From Rhodococcus jostii RHA1 (GTDB taxonomy: Bacteria; Actinomycetota; Actinomycetes; Mycobacteriales; Mycobacteriaceae): DNA of 64,000 nucleotides. This document shows positions 7,749-17,800 of this stretch, piece after piece (the stretch's first letter is position 1; each line of letters starts with the position of its first letter). The notes beneath the pieces were generated by a model. That model saw only the letters and a program-made list of their open reading frames with translations. It had not been told where the DNA came from and ran no database searches. Made by a program: the position numbers and the translations under genes. The stretch is from contig NC_008268.1 in NCBI RefSeq assembly GCF_000014565.1, positions 62,001 through 126,000 on the forward strand, in the 5' to 3' direction.

Positions 7749-9229
7749 GTGCGTGGCCTTTCCGGAGAGGTCTCGCCGGAATCGTCTCCGCCCGAGTGCG
7801 GCGTGGGCTCGTGCGGCTCGCATGGTCCCTGATCGAGACGGAACGGTGGGTATTCATCCCGCATCAGGGTCGCGTACGCCGCGACGCGGAACGCCCAACG
7901 ATTGATTCCCATCACGAAGTCGAACAAACCGTGTGGGTATCGCCCGGTGAAGAGAAGCGCAATCGCCGAGAAAGTCACCGCGAGACCGAGCACAGAACCG
8001 AGGAGCCACGGCTGCCCGTAGTGCGTACCGTCGGTGACGGTCACTCCGGCACGCCAGCTCCCGAACCACCCTCCCGCGAGTAGCGCCAGGATCAGGTAGT
8101 GCGGGATCGCCAACAGCCACCACTTCACGAGGACCAGTCCGCGGGACAACCGCACGGGGTAGTCGACGTCGAAGTCCGCGGGATAGTCGGTACGGTTCAG
8201 GGTGAAGGGCGGGTAGCGGTCCGTGGCCAGGGCCGAGTAGGTGTAGAACTGCACTCGCCACACCCACCGGAGAACTCCGACGTTGAAGTCGAACAGGGTT
8301 CGCGGATACCGCGCGGTGAACAGGATCGCGAATCCGGACACCAGGGTGGTGACGACGAACGCGATTCCGAGGAAGAAGAGCACGAAGTAGTGCGGGAGCG
8401 CCAGGAGCCATTTCACCAGCCACAGCCATCGCGACAGCGGCGCGTCGAGTTCACCCACGAGGCGAGCGGGATAGACGGTCCATGGAACGTGTGCGTCGCC
8501 GGCGATCGTGCCGTCGCCCGCGATCTGCGCGACGGGATGCGGTTGTGGCGGGCCGTGCCGGCCCAACCCGATTGCTCCTGCCACGATCAACGGGATTCCG
8601 ATGATCAGAAGGACGACCGCGCCGACCAGGACGCTCAGTGCGAGTGGTCCGAGGAAAGTGAGGCGTGCGCCGGCCTGAATGTCGACGGACAGGCCTGGAG
8701 TTGCGTCTGCCTTCATGACGACAGCCGTCCAGGACCCCTGCTGTAGCTCCCACCGCACTTCCTGCGTGCCAGTACCCGAGGAAGAGGCGGACCAGAATGG
8801 TTGTGTCCCAGGTAATGCTGCCGGTCGGGTTCCAGGAATCTGCCGATAGGTCGGCCGAAACGGATCGAACTGCACGTCTGTCACTTCGGTGCGAGCAACG
8901 TCGGTGAAGTACTTGTCGACCTCGTCACGAGGGCCGATCCCGATGAAGATCTCTTGGTCGGGATCGGTGGCGGTGGCTCGCACCAGTACCCGGCCGAGGT
9001 CCTCGGTGCTGAAGCCTTTCGGCAAGTCCGCGCCCTCGAAGAGATCGACCTTCTCCGATACCAGGGCACTCTCACTCGTCTCGAAGTGCTCACGCGGCGA
9101 GGTGAAGTGCCCACCGTCGCGTTGCATGAAGTAGGCCCACCCCAGAAACACCGCGGCAGTGAGCAGCGCGAACCCGGTCAGGGCGCTCAGACAGCCCAGG
9201 ACGAGAACGGCTACTCTGCCGGTTCGCAC
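7745..9229 (-). CDS. Membrane protein with two DUF4389 domains
   Basis: 494 residues. One TM helix lies at about 7-33. An extracytoplasmic domain follows (about 40-200). A second TM lies near 210-235. Two DUF4389 modules follow, each with the pattern PARL..EL..PLSRWLWLVKWLLALPHY or PVRLSRGLVLVKWWLLAIPHY, two TM helices, and a FTARYP/FTGRYP...LFDF...RW motif. The C-terminus is hydrophilic. This architecture is common in actinobacteria but has no known function. It is the first gene of an operon with the flavodoxin (4-nt overlap). Its position in a dormancy-type cluster suggests a redox or membrane-energy role; that is inference. Confidence 0.8.
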   Translation of the reverse strand: MRTGRVAVLVLGCLSALTGFALLTAAVFLGWAYFMQRDGGHFTSPREHFETSESALVSEKVDLFEGADLPKGFSTEDLGRVLVRATATDPDQEIFIGIGPRDEVDKYFTDVARTEVTDVQFDPFRPTYRQIPGTRPAALPGTQPFWSASSSGTGTQEVRWELQQGSWTAVVMKADATPGLSVDIQAGARLTFLGPLALSVLVGAVVLLIIGIPLIVAGAIGLGRHGPPQPHPVAQIAGDGTIAGDAHVPWTVYPARLVGELDAPLSRWLWLVKWLLALPHYFVLFFLGIAFVVTTLVSGFAILFTARYPRTLFDFNVGVLRWVWRVQFYTYSALATDRYPPFTLNRTDYPADFDVDYPVRLSRGLVLVKWWLLAIPHYLILALLAGGWFGSWRAGVTVTDGTHYGQPWLLGSVLGLAVTFSAIALLFTGRYPHGLFDFVMGINRWAFRVAAYATLMRDEYPPFRLDQGPCEPHEPTPHSGGDDSGETSPERPRT

Positions 9230-9477
9230 AGGCGCATCCTCCTGGTCCGGGATCCCCGAAAACTCAGTGTGCGGCGTCCCTCCAGCCGCGCGTCAGGGTC
9301 ATTGGTCACCACTCGGTCGACCGGTCGAGTGTGTTGCGGCTACGAAACCAACTGGTGGAGCGTTGGGTACCGATCGTGTGGGAATCGGCCATCGCGGTCG
9401 CACTCGTCACGGCCGGATCGACCGGCTTCCGCCGCCGCGACCTGAGGTGTCGAATCACCGGTGACGTGAGCGGGGCG

Positions 9478-9909
9478 TCAGCTCACCGCGGCCCGCACCA
9501 CCAGTTCGAACGTCGGCCGCGGATCCGCGGTGTCGTGTCGGGCGATGCGATGCAGGATCAGGCCTTCTGCGCACGCCATGACTGCGGTGGCGGCGGTCTG
9601 CGGATCCCGTGCTCCCAGCCGGTGGAATGCCGACACGGCGGACGCCTCCATTGCCGCGCGCCCCCGTGCCAGCGCCTCCCGGAGAGCGGGGTCGTGGCTG
9701 GCTTCGAGGAACAGGACCAGCCGTGCGGCGGTGACGGTTCGGTTGGCGACATTCGTGTAGTCGATCAGACCGCAGAGCGCGTCGACGAGGTCTTCTGCGG
9801 ATGTCGGTGCCAGTACACCGACTTCGGACATCTCGCGTTCCACGATCGCGTCGACGGTGCCGGTGACGAGCGCCGCCCGGGTGCGGAAGTAATTGGACAG
9901 GCCGGTCAC
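9478..9909 (-). pseudogene. TetR-family regulator lacking its DNA-binding domain
   Basis: 143 residues beginning at GLSNYFRTRAALV, which corresponds to the end of the helix-turn-helix and start of helix 4 of TetR proteins. The rest is a normal TetR ligand-binding domain ending at a TGA. The first 40-50 residues, including the whole recognition helix, are missing. Immediately upstream, on the opposite strand, a hydrolase gene also begins without its N-terminus. The simplest reading is one deletion of the shared 5' region at about 9,900-9,910. Confidence 0.7.
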
Positions 9910-10592
9910 GGCGAACCCGTGGTGCTACTCCACGGCTTCCCCCAACACTGGTGGGAGTGGCGCGGGGTCCTCCCCGGGCTGGCCGCGCATTACCGGGTGA
10001 TCTGCCCGGATCTGCGCGGCGCCGGCTGGACCGACGCACCGCCGACCGGATACACCAGCGAGCAGTTGCTCGCCGACGTCGTCGCGCTCCTGGACGCGCT
10101 CGAACTCGACCAGGTCTGCCTGATCGCGCACGACTGGGGCGCTCTGCTCGGATACGAGCTGTGCCTGCGCGCGCCCCACCGTGTGCGGAAGTACGTGAGC
10201 CTCGGTGTCCCCCCCGTTCGTCCGGTTCGATCCACGGCTGCTCGGACGGGGGCGTCAACGCCTGACCTACCACCTGCTGCGGGATTTCACCACGAACCGG
10301 AACACCTGTTCGGAGAACGACATCGAGCTGTTCGCCGCCAGCTGCGCGCACCGGCCCGCGCCGCCGCCGCGTCCGCTCTCTACCGCTGCGGATGCTCATC
10401 GGCGCCGAAGACCCCATCGTGCGCCCGGAGTTCCTCGGCGGATGCGAGGAGCGCACCGATGACTTCGGTGTCGAGTTCGTCGACGGCGCCTCACACTTCA
10501 TTGTCGACGAGAGGCCGGAGGCAGTGCTCGAACGCGCGCTCGCATTCTTCGCGCCGCCGGGCCCGGATCACGAGGCGGCGACGGGCACCTGA
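9907..10592 (+). pseudogene. Alpha/beta hydrolase (epoxide hydrolase-like), 5'-truncated and frameshifted
   Basis: In frame 1 from about 9905: GEPVVLLHGFPQHWWEW (oxyanion loop HGFP), DLRGAGWTD, AHDWGALLG (Asp nucleophile, epoxide hydrolase/dehalogenase type). A shift near 10,210 moves the reading to frame 2 (PPFVRFDPRLLGRG ... LTYHLLRDFTTNRN). A later shift, with apparent loss of sequence, moves it to frame 3 at MLIGAEDPIVRPEF ... DGASHFIVDE (acid and His). The N-terminal 20-30 residues are missing at the junction with the truncated TetR gene. The 3' end overlaps the response regulator gene by 25 nt. Confidence 0.75.
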
Positions 10593-11314
10593 CGGACGGG
10601 ATCGATGCTCCCCGAACGTTCGAGCTCGCCCAGGGCGAACCCCACGCCGCGCACGGTGTGGACGACGTACGGCGATCCGACGGCCACCAGCTTCCGTCGC
10701 AGGGAGCAGATATAGGCATTGAGGACGTTCGTCTTCGATTCGACCGTCACACCCCACACCATGAGCATGAGGTCGCGGCGGGTGACGACTCGATCGACAT
10801 TCTGCGCGAGCACGGTGAAGAGGACGAATTCCGTCCTGGTCAGCGTGGTGCGGAGCCCGTCGTGGTCGGGTTCGTGGGGTTCCTCGCACTGGCAGACGTC
10901 CTGCGCGTCGTCGGGCGCCTGCGCGGGCACCGCGGGCTTCACCCGGCGGAGGATCGCGCGGAGCCGTGCGACGAGCTCGTCCGCCCCGACCGGCATCTCC
11001 ATCACGTCGTCGGCGCCGGCCTCCAGGAGGTCGCTGCGCCGGTTGCCGGAGCGGAACGTGCCGATCACCACAACGGCGAGCGCGAATCGCATCGCTTTCA
11101 ACGCCCGCACCGTGGTGTCCGCGTCGAGATGTGGCGATCGCGCGTCGACGATCACCACATCAGGGGGTTCGATCCGCGACCGCACCGGCTCCGCATATGT
11201 CCTCGTGACGAAGAACCCCGCGTCCCGAAGGCGCTCGACGAGGGATCTCTCGACGTCCGCGTCGATCAGGAGGACGCGCGGACGGGCGATGGCCGAACTC
11301 GACACAGCGTTCAT
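10568..11314 (-). CDS. OmpR-family response regulator with atypical receiver
   Basis: 248 residues. Receiver at about 12-125 and winged-helix Trans_reg_C at about 150-232 (LTRTEFVLFTVLAQN ... VLNAYICSLRRKL ... VRGVGFAL). The phosphoacceptor Asp57 is present in VVIVDARSP, but the conserved Lys that precedes Pro at the end of beta-5 is replaced by Met (EMPVGADEL), and the acidic pair near the N-terminus is DAD. It may be weakly or not phosphorylated. No kinase gene is adjacent. ATG with AGGAGGA just upstream. Confidence 0.85.
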   Translation of the reverse strand: MNAVSSSAIARPRVLLIDADVERSLVERLRDAGFFVTRTYAEPVRSRIEPPDVVIVDARSPHLDADTTVRALKAMRFALAVVVIGTFRSGNRRSDLLEAGADDVMEMPVGADELVARLRAILRRVKPAVPAQAPDDAQDVCQCEEPHEPDHDGLRTTLTRTEFVLFTVLAQNVDRVVTRRDLMLMVWGVTVESKTNVLNAYICSLRRKLVAVGSPYVVHTVRGVGFALGELERSGSIDPVRQVPVAAS

Positions 11315-11471
11315 GCGGGTTCCTCCTGTTTTCGAGCCTCGCGTCGGTGTGCCTGTTAGATCAACCGGGGGCAGAGATCAAGTTCCCACGCCGCAGTTGA
11401 TGACGATATCGGGCGAAACTCCCCTATCGTTACCGAGAGACCGCTGCATCACCCGATCGGGAGGTCGTTGT

Positions 11472-12320
11472 ATGTCCCAACTCCAGCACCTCGCACTGCA
11501 CGGGGACGCAGTCGCATACCGGCTGAGCGGTGAGGGCGAGACATTGCTGCTCGTGCACGGGATGGCGGGAAGTTCCGCGACGTGGCGCGCGGTTCTCCCG
11601 CAGTTGGCCCGGCGGTACCGGGTCCTGGCGCCGGACCTGCCCGGCCATGGTGATTCCGCCAAGCCGCGCGGCGACTACTCGCTGGGCGCGTTCGCCGCGT
11701 GGCTGCGCGACCTCCTGAACGAACTGGACATCGAACGGGTGACGGTGATCGGTCAATCCCTCGGCGGAGGGGTGGCGATGCAGTTCAGCTATCAGCATCC
11801 CGAACTGTGTGACCGGCTGGTCCTCATCGGCAGCGGCGGACTGGGACCGGATGTGAACTGGACCCTGCGGTTGCTGGCGGCACCGGGGTCCGAGTTCGTC
11901 CTGCCGTTGGTGGCGCCCTCCGCGGTTCGTGACGCCGGCAACAAGGTCCGCGGCTGGCTGGCGGCGGTCGGGATCCACTCGGTCCGCGGCGACGAGATGT
12001 GGAACGCCTACTCGTCGCTGTCCGATTCGGACACCCGGCAGGCGTTTCTGCGGACGCTCCGCGCCGTCGTCGACCATCGGGGGCAGGCGGTGAGCGCGCT
12101 GAGCCGTCTGTACCTGAACGAGGGTCTCCCGACGCAACTGATCTGGGGCGATTCCGACGGCATCATCCCGGTCGCGCACGGATACGCGGCGCACGAGGCG
12201 ATTCCCGGGAGTCGGCTCGCCGTCCTCGACGGTGTCGGGCACTATCCACACCTCGAGGATCCCGCCGCGGTGGTCGAGATCATCGACGACTTCGTCTCCA
12301 CGACACCGGCGCGGACCTGA
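11472..12320 (+). CDS. Alpha/beta hydrolase
   Basis: 282 residues with all canonical parts: LLVHGMAGSS (oxyanion region), DLPGHGDS, nucleophile elbow GQSLGGG, acid in WGDSDGIIP, and catalytic His in GVGHYPHLED. The substrate is not predictable. The ATG at 11,472 is chosen because the hydrolase fold starts 15-20 residues later; the long upstream frame is antisense to the response regulator. Its 3' end overlaps the convergent membrane protein gene by 41 nt. The 157-bp spacer before it holds no other gene. Confidence 0.88.
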   Translation: MSQLQHLALHGDAVAYRLSGEGETLLLVHGMAGSSATWRAVLPQLARRYRVLAPDLPGHGDSAKPRGDYSLGAFAAWLRDLLNELDIERVTVIGQSLGGGVAMQFSYQHPELCDRLVLIGSGGLGPDVNWTLRLLAAPGSEFVLPLVAPSAVRDAGNKVRGWLAAVGIHSVRGDEMWNAYSSLSDSDTRQAFLRTLRAVVDHRGQAVSALSRLYLNEGLPTQLIWGDSDGIIPVAHGYAAHEAIPGSRLAVLDGVGHYPHLEDPAAVVEIIDDFVSTTPART

Positions 12321-12984
12321 ATGATCGGTCGGCTGCGCTCGCGCGGCGCCCGGTGACGAGGATGTAGACGCTGATCAGCAGCACCCATGCCGGGAACGCC
12401 AACGTCGACCACAGGCTGAAGTCGACGATCGCCAGCAGCGCCAGGGCCAGCAGATACGTGGTCATGACGAGCCATCGCGGCATCAGGCCGGTCCGCAGCC
12501 AGATCGTCCCCAGCGAGATCATGAACACCGCGGCCATGCGCAGCGCGTAGACGTGGTTGATCTGCAGCATGATCTCGCGGCCGAAATAGACGATGTCGTT
12601 CGCGGAGCTGCCCGAGTGGCGGGCGATGGCGAGCACGCCGCCCGCCACCCCCATCGAGACGAATCCCATCGCGAGAAACAGCAATCCGCTGCCGAGGAAC
12701 ACCGTCGCGAAGAACCGGTCCTCGAGGTCGCCGAGACGGTCGCGGATGACGCCGATGAACCAGAGGAAGGCGATCCCCGCGAACGGAGCGAGGAGCAGGG
12801 CCGTCTTGATCCGCGTCTCGCCGCTGCCCACCCAGGGGGTTTCGTCGAACGGGTCCGCCGGCAGCGCGGTCCGCAGAAGGACGAGGCTGGCGGCGAACAG
12901 CACGGCGAAGACGATTCCCGCGACGGCCGCCGAGCGTGGCGTCCTCAGCCGGCGGAACTCCTGCGCGCGCTGCGTTTCGGCCAT
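12280..12984 (-). CDS. Multi-TM membrane protein of unknown function
   Basis: 234 residues with about six hydrophobic segments (around 20-42, 62-82, 90-115, 145-165, 172-192, 196-215). It is a recurrent actinobacterial integral membrane protein with no assigned role that I can name. The ATG at 12,982-12,984 is the first in frame. A second open frame over the same DNA is a shadow. It is convergent with the hydrolase. Confidence 0.75.
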   Translation of the reverse strand: MAETQRAQEFRRLRTPRSAAVAGIVFAVLFAASLVLLRTALPADPFDETPWVGSGETRIKTALLLAPFAGIAFLWFIGVIRDRLGDLEDRFFATVFLGSGLLFLAMGFVSMGVAGGVLAIARHSGSSANDIVYFGREIMLQINHVYALRMAAVFMISLGTIWLRTGLMPRWLVMTTYLLALALLAIVDFSLWSTLAFPAWVLLISVYILVTGRRASAADRSFRSAPVSWRRSRR

Positions 12985-13235
12985 GAGTCAATCATGGCTC
13001 GAGGAGCGATCGGGATTCACCGATTCGCGTCTACCCGGTGAACACCCGCCGGTCGGTTTCCCGCTGGGCGGAACGCCGCATGGCGTGCCGCATCCCCGAG
13101 AACTGTGATGTCAATTACACATTCACGAGACTTCGACCACCGAATGTGACCACCCACCCCTACCGCCCGGCTCGGGCCGCGCCGCAGTGCGGCGGCGCCG
13201 CCCCGAGTTCCCGTGCAGGTATTCGAAAGGACCCG

Positions 13236-14717
13236 ATGATGGTCACCCATGCGACTACCGAGCGATGGACACCGCGCCTGATCTTCTCGCTCGCCTCGAT
13301 CGTGTTGCTGCTGGAGATGCTCGCGGTCAGCTACATGATGATCTCGATCGCGTTGCCGCAGATCGTCACCCACTACCAGACGACGCAGGGCGCATGGTTG
13401 CTCACGGCGTTCCTGCTGGTGGGAGCGATCACCTGCCCGCTGATCGGCAAGCTCGCCGATACCCACGGCAAACGGAGACTCCTGCTGACGGCCGTGGGCC
13501 TGTCGGCGCTCGGGTCGCTGATCTCGGCGATCGCACCGACATACGCGGTGCTGATCGCCGGCCGCGCCCTCACCGGTCTGCTCGTGCCCTGCCTGTTCCT
13601 GAGCTATTCGCTCATCCGCGACGTCTTCCCCGCCCGGACGGTGGCGTTGGCGGTCAGCATCGCCACGAGCGGCATGGGCCTCATCGCGATCCCCGCACCG
13701 TTCTTCACCGGGTGGCTGATCGACAATTTCGGCTTCCGGAGCATCTTCTGGTTCTTCGTGGCCGGTCTGGTGATCCTCGCCGTCCTGATCCGGGCGACGA
13801 CCGGCGAATCGACCGTGCGGCTGCGCTCCCGCATCGACCTGATCGGCGCGGCGCTCCTGGGCGCCGGACTCGCCGGCATCCTCGTCGGGGTGAGCTTCGG
13901 GCCCTCGTGGGGCTGGACGTCGGGGGCGACGATCGGTTTCCTCGCCGGCGGTGCCGCCCTGCTGGTGGCGTGGATGGTGTCCGCACGACTGCTCGCGGAC
14001 CCGCTGATCGACATCCGGTTCTTCGGTAAGCGGCCGGTGTTCCTGACGGCGCTCGGCGCGGGATTCTGCTACGGCACGTCCGCGGTGTTCACGATCATGC
14101 TCCCGATGATGTGCATGACCCCGGCGATCCTGGGGCTCGGCTACGGATTCGGTATCAGCGCAGAGGGATTCGCGATCTTCCAGGCGCCGCTCGGTGGCGC
14201 CGTGGTGATCGGCGGACTGATCGTCGGAACCCTGGTCCCCCGGAACGTCCGTCCGCGGATCCTGATGGTCGTGGGCATGCTCGTGATGGCCGCCGCCTGC
14301 CTGCTCACGGCGATGGTCCACGACGACAAGGCCCTCCTGATCGGCTTCGCCGCACTCCTCGGCGTGGGAATGGGCATGGGGTACGCCTCCGTCCCGAACC
14401 TGCTCATCGCCGCGGTGCCGCCGCAGTTGCAGGCGACGACGGCGAGCATGGTGGCGGTGTTCCAGAGCATCCTGCCCGCCATCCTCCCGGTGATCGTCTT
14501 CTCCGTGTTGAACTCGCACATCGCGACCGTCGTGCAGGGTGCGGTCTTCTACACCGACACCGGCATCACCATCGCGTTCGTGATCGGCGCGGTCTCGGCG
14601 CTGCTGGGCGCGGTCGTGGCCTTCGCGTTGCCCCGCCGGATTTCGCAACTGAGCGCACCCGGTTCGGGGGCCGCGGCCGCGGCCGACACGGACGGGGCCG
14701 TCGTCCTCGCCCACTGA
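13236..14717 (+). CDS. MFS transporter, probable drug/peptide exporter
   Basis: 493 residues with 12-14 predicted TM helices. The loop 2-3 motif is GKLADTHGKRRLLL and the helix 4-5 region has RALTGLLVPCLFLSYSLIRD, as in DHA-type proton antiporters. Start chosen at ATGATG after CGAAAGG; the longer frame upstream is unlikely to be used. It lies 139 bp before the NRPS gene on the same strand, so export of the NRPS product is plausible but inferred. A perfect 16-bp hairpin separates the two genes. Confidence 0.85.
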   Translation: MMVTHATTERWTPRLIFSLASIVLLLEMLAVSYMMISIALPQIVTHYQTTQGAWLLTAFLLVGAITCPLIGKLADTHGKRRLLLTAVGLSALGSLISAIAPTYAVLIAGRALTGLLVPCLFLSYSLIRDVFPARTVALAVSIATSGMGLIAIPAPFFTGWLIDNFGFRSIFWFFVAGLVILAVLIRATTGESTVRLRSRIDLIGAALLGAGLAGILVGVSFGPSWGWTSGATIGFLAGGAALLVAWMVSARLLADPLIDIRFFGKRPVFLTALGAGFCYGTSAVFTIMLPMMCMTPAILGLGYGFGISAEGFAIFQAPLGGAVVIGGLIVGTLVPRNVRPRILMVVGMLVMAAACLLTAMVHDDKALLIGFAALLGVGMGMGYASVPNLLIAAVPPQLQATTASMVAVFQSILPAILPVIVFSVLNSHIATVVQGAVFYTDTGITIAFVIGAVSALLGAVVAFALPRRISQLSAPGSGAAAAADTDGAVVLAH

Positions 14718-14732
14718 GCCGCCGGTCTCACA

Positions 14733-14775
14733 CCGTCGTCGCCGCGACTCCCCCGTGGGGTCGCGGCGACGACGG
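14733..14775 (+). terminator. Strong hairpin after the MFS gene
   Basis: A 16-bp perfect stem (14733-14748 with 14760-14775), 11-nt loop, starting 15 bp after the MFS stop. There is no T run, so it may attenuate rather than fully terminate transcription into the NRPS gene. Confidence 0.55.
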
Positions 14776-14856
14776 CCCTCAGCGATTTCACAGCGCGCGT
14801 GTGTCACCATCAGCGGTCGTCCCGTCCCTGGGTTCGGTCGTGGTGAGGAGGCATTG

Positions 14857-17800
14857 ATGCGGGTGCGAATACCCGGGCGGGTCGTCCCGCTGACCGAGGC
14901 GCAGCACGCTATTTGGTTCGCACAGCAGCTCGCACCCGAGATTCCCTACGTGATCGCCCAGTACGTGGACCTGCGTGGTCCGGTACGCCTGGACCTGCTG
15001 ACGGAGGCGTCCGCACGAGCCGTCCACGAACTGGGATCGTTCACCGTGCGGGAGGTGGATGGTCGGCCCCACCAGGTTTTCGGCGCCGGAACGTCGGAGC
15101 GGGTGCCGGTGGTCGATCTGCGGGACGAACACGATCCGGTCGATGCGGCCGAGCGGTGGATGCGGAAGGACTGCATCGCCCCCGTCGACATGTACGGCGA
15201 GTCACTCGTCCTGTCGACGATTCTGCAGGTGGGCGACGAGCGCACCTACTGGTACACGCGTGCCCACCACGTCGCAATGGACGGCTATGCGGCGATGATG
15301 CTGATGCGCCGCACCGCCGAACTGTACGTGGCGGGAATCGACGGCGACCGGCCTCCGGAATTCCGGGCGGTCGATCCGGGACGGATCGCGGCGGACGACG
15401 CCGGCTACCGGTCTTCGCCCCGCTTCCAACGCGACCGCGCCTACTGGCGGGAGCAGGTCCGCGACCTGCCGCCGACGGTCGGCCTCAGCGGACGACGTAC
15501 CCCGAATCCCGGCGCCTCGGTGCTGGTGGCACGGGGCAGCGCGGACCGCAGCAGCGACCTCTTGCGTCCCACCGGCGACGGGAACGCGCACAGCCCGACG
15601 GTGGTGGTGGTGGCGGCGTTCGCCGCGTATCTCGCCCGCATGACCGGCGCCGACGACGTGATCCTGTCACTTCCGGTGTCCGCCAGGACGTCTGCGCGTC
15701 TGCGCGGCACCGGTGGTTCCGTGTCGAACGTCCTCCCACTCCCCTTGCGCGGTGTCGGCACCGGCACGGTGCGGGACGCGGTGCGGGCGGCCCGAACGGC
15801 CTTGACGGGGGCACTGCGTCATCAGCGGTACCGCCGCGAGGACATCGGTAAGGACATCGCCTCTGCCGGAACGGGTCTCACCCACTTCGGTCCGGTCCTC
15901 AACCTGATGCTGTTCAAGCAGGAGATCACTCTCGGTGCGGTCACCGGACGCGTGCAGGTGCTGACGACCGGTCCGACGGCCGACTTGGCGGTCAACATCT
16001 ATCCGGGACCACCCGGCTCGGTTCCGCGCATCGACGTCGAGGCGAACCCGGCGCTGTACGACGAGGACGAGGTCACCGGGCACCATCGACGGTTCACCAT
16101 GTTTCTCGCACGCTTCCAGGCCGCCGCCGGAACGGACCGCTCGGTCGCCGAACTCGACGTGTTCCACGATGCCGAACGGGAGGCGTTTTCTCCCGCCTGC
16201 GGACGGCCGGATTCGGAACCGGCACCGTTGGATCGGATCCTCGCCGCGACCGTCGTCACCCGCCCGGACGCCGTCGCGGTGCGGGATCGAGGACGGGTGG
16301 TGACGTACCGCGAACTCGACGAGGCCGCCGACCGGTGGGCGCGGGTGCTGACAGGTCACGGCGTCGGACCCGAGGACCTGGTGGCGGTGTCGATTCCGCG
16401 GTCGTACGAATCGGTGCTGGCCTTGTGGGCGGTGGCCAGGACCGGCGCGGCGTATGTGCCCGTCGATCCGACCCACCCCACCGACCGGATCGCGTACACC
16501 CTCGGCGACTCCGGTGCGGCGCTGGGTCTCACCGTCCGCTCTGCGCGCGATCGTCTTCCCACCACCATCCGCTGGCTGAGCATCGACGACGGTGACGACC
16601 ATCCGCCGACCGTGGAACGCGACCGTCCCGTGCATCTCGGGCACCCGGCCTACGTGATCTACACCTCCGGCTCCACCGGGGTTCCGAAAGGGGCCGTGGT
16701 CACACACGACGGTCTCGCCAACCTCGTGCAGGAGATTCGGGAGAAGTACGCGGTCGCAGCGGATTCGCGGGTGCTGCATTTCGCGTCGCCCAGCTTCGAC
16801 ACCGCACTGGTCGAGGTGCTCGCGGCGTGCATCGGCGGCGCCACCCTGGTGATCGCGCCGACCGACGTGTACGGCGGGGCTGAACTGCGAGAACTGCTGC
16901 GCGCCGAACGCATCACCCATCTGCTGTCGACGCCGTCTGCGTTGGCGACCGTGGACCCCGACGGACTCGACTCCCTGGAACTGGTCCTCGTCGGAGGCGA
17001 GGTGTGCCCGCAGGACCTCGCGGATCGGTGGGCGGTCGGCCGGACGATGCGGAATGCGTACGGACCCACCGAAACCACGTGCAGCGTCACCCTCACCGAC
17101 CCCCTCGACCCGGGCGGACGGGTGACGATCGGGTCCCTGATGCGCGGTGTGCGGGCGACGGTCTGCGATCCCCTGCTACGCCCCCTCCCACCGGGAGCTG
17201 TCGGCGAGCTGTACCTCGCGACGCCGGCCCTCGCCCGCGGATACCACCGACGACCGGCATTGACCGCCACACGGTTCGTCGCGGACCCGTCCGGTAAGCC
17301 GGGCTCCCGCATGTTCCGCACCGGTGATCGGGTCCGGTGGACGAACTCGGCCACCCTCGAGTTCCTCGAACGCACCGACGATCAGGTGAAGGTCCGCGGA
17401 TTCCGCATCGAGCTCGGCGAGATCGATGCCGCGCTGCGCAGGAACCCGGACATCGACTTCGCCACCACGATCGTGCACCGCACTCCGGTCGGAGACCCGG
17501 TCCTGGTCTCCTACATCATGGTGCGGCGCGAGTCGCAGACCACGCCCGAGTCGGCGAGACACGCCATCGCACGGTTCCTGCCGGAGTACATGGTTCCGGG
17601 ATCGATCACGGTGCTGGACGCGGTTCCCCTGACACCGACGAAGAAGCTGGACCGCGGCGCGCTCCCCGCCCCCGACTTCGGCACGACGACCGTCCCTCGG
17701 CGCGATCCGGAAACGACGACCGAGCGCACGGTCGCCGACGTGTTCGGCCGACTGCTCGGTGTTCCCGCCGTCGCGGCGGGCGATTCGTTCTTCGACCTCG

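Noticed and set aside
9230..9477. Possible small gene upstream of the truncated TetR gene
   Set aside because: Open frames exist on the plus strand but have no ribosome site and no recognisable sequence; treated as non-coding.
12242..12991. Second frame over the membrane-protein gene
   Set aside because: Arg/Gly-rich with no hydrophobic pattern; the 12,280-12,984 frame has regular TM helices.
13017..14810. Long open frame antisense to the MFS gene (597 codons)
   Set aside because: Its translation is Arg/His/Asp-rich low complexity with no domain, as expected for the complement of a GC-rich gene. The MFS frame has clear TM helices and motifs.
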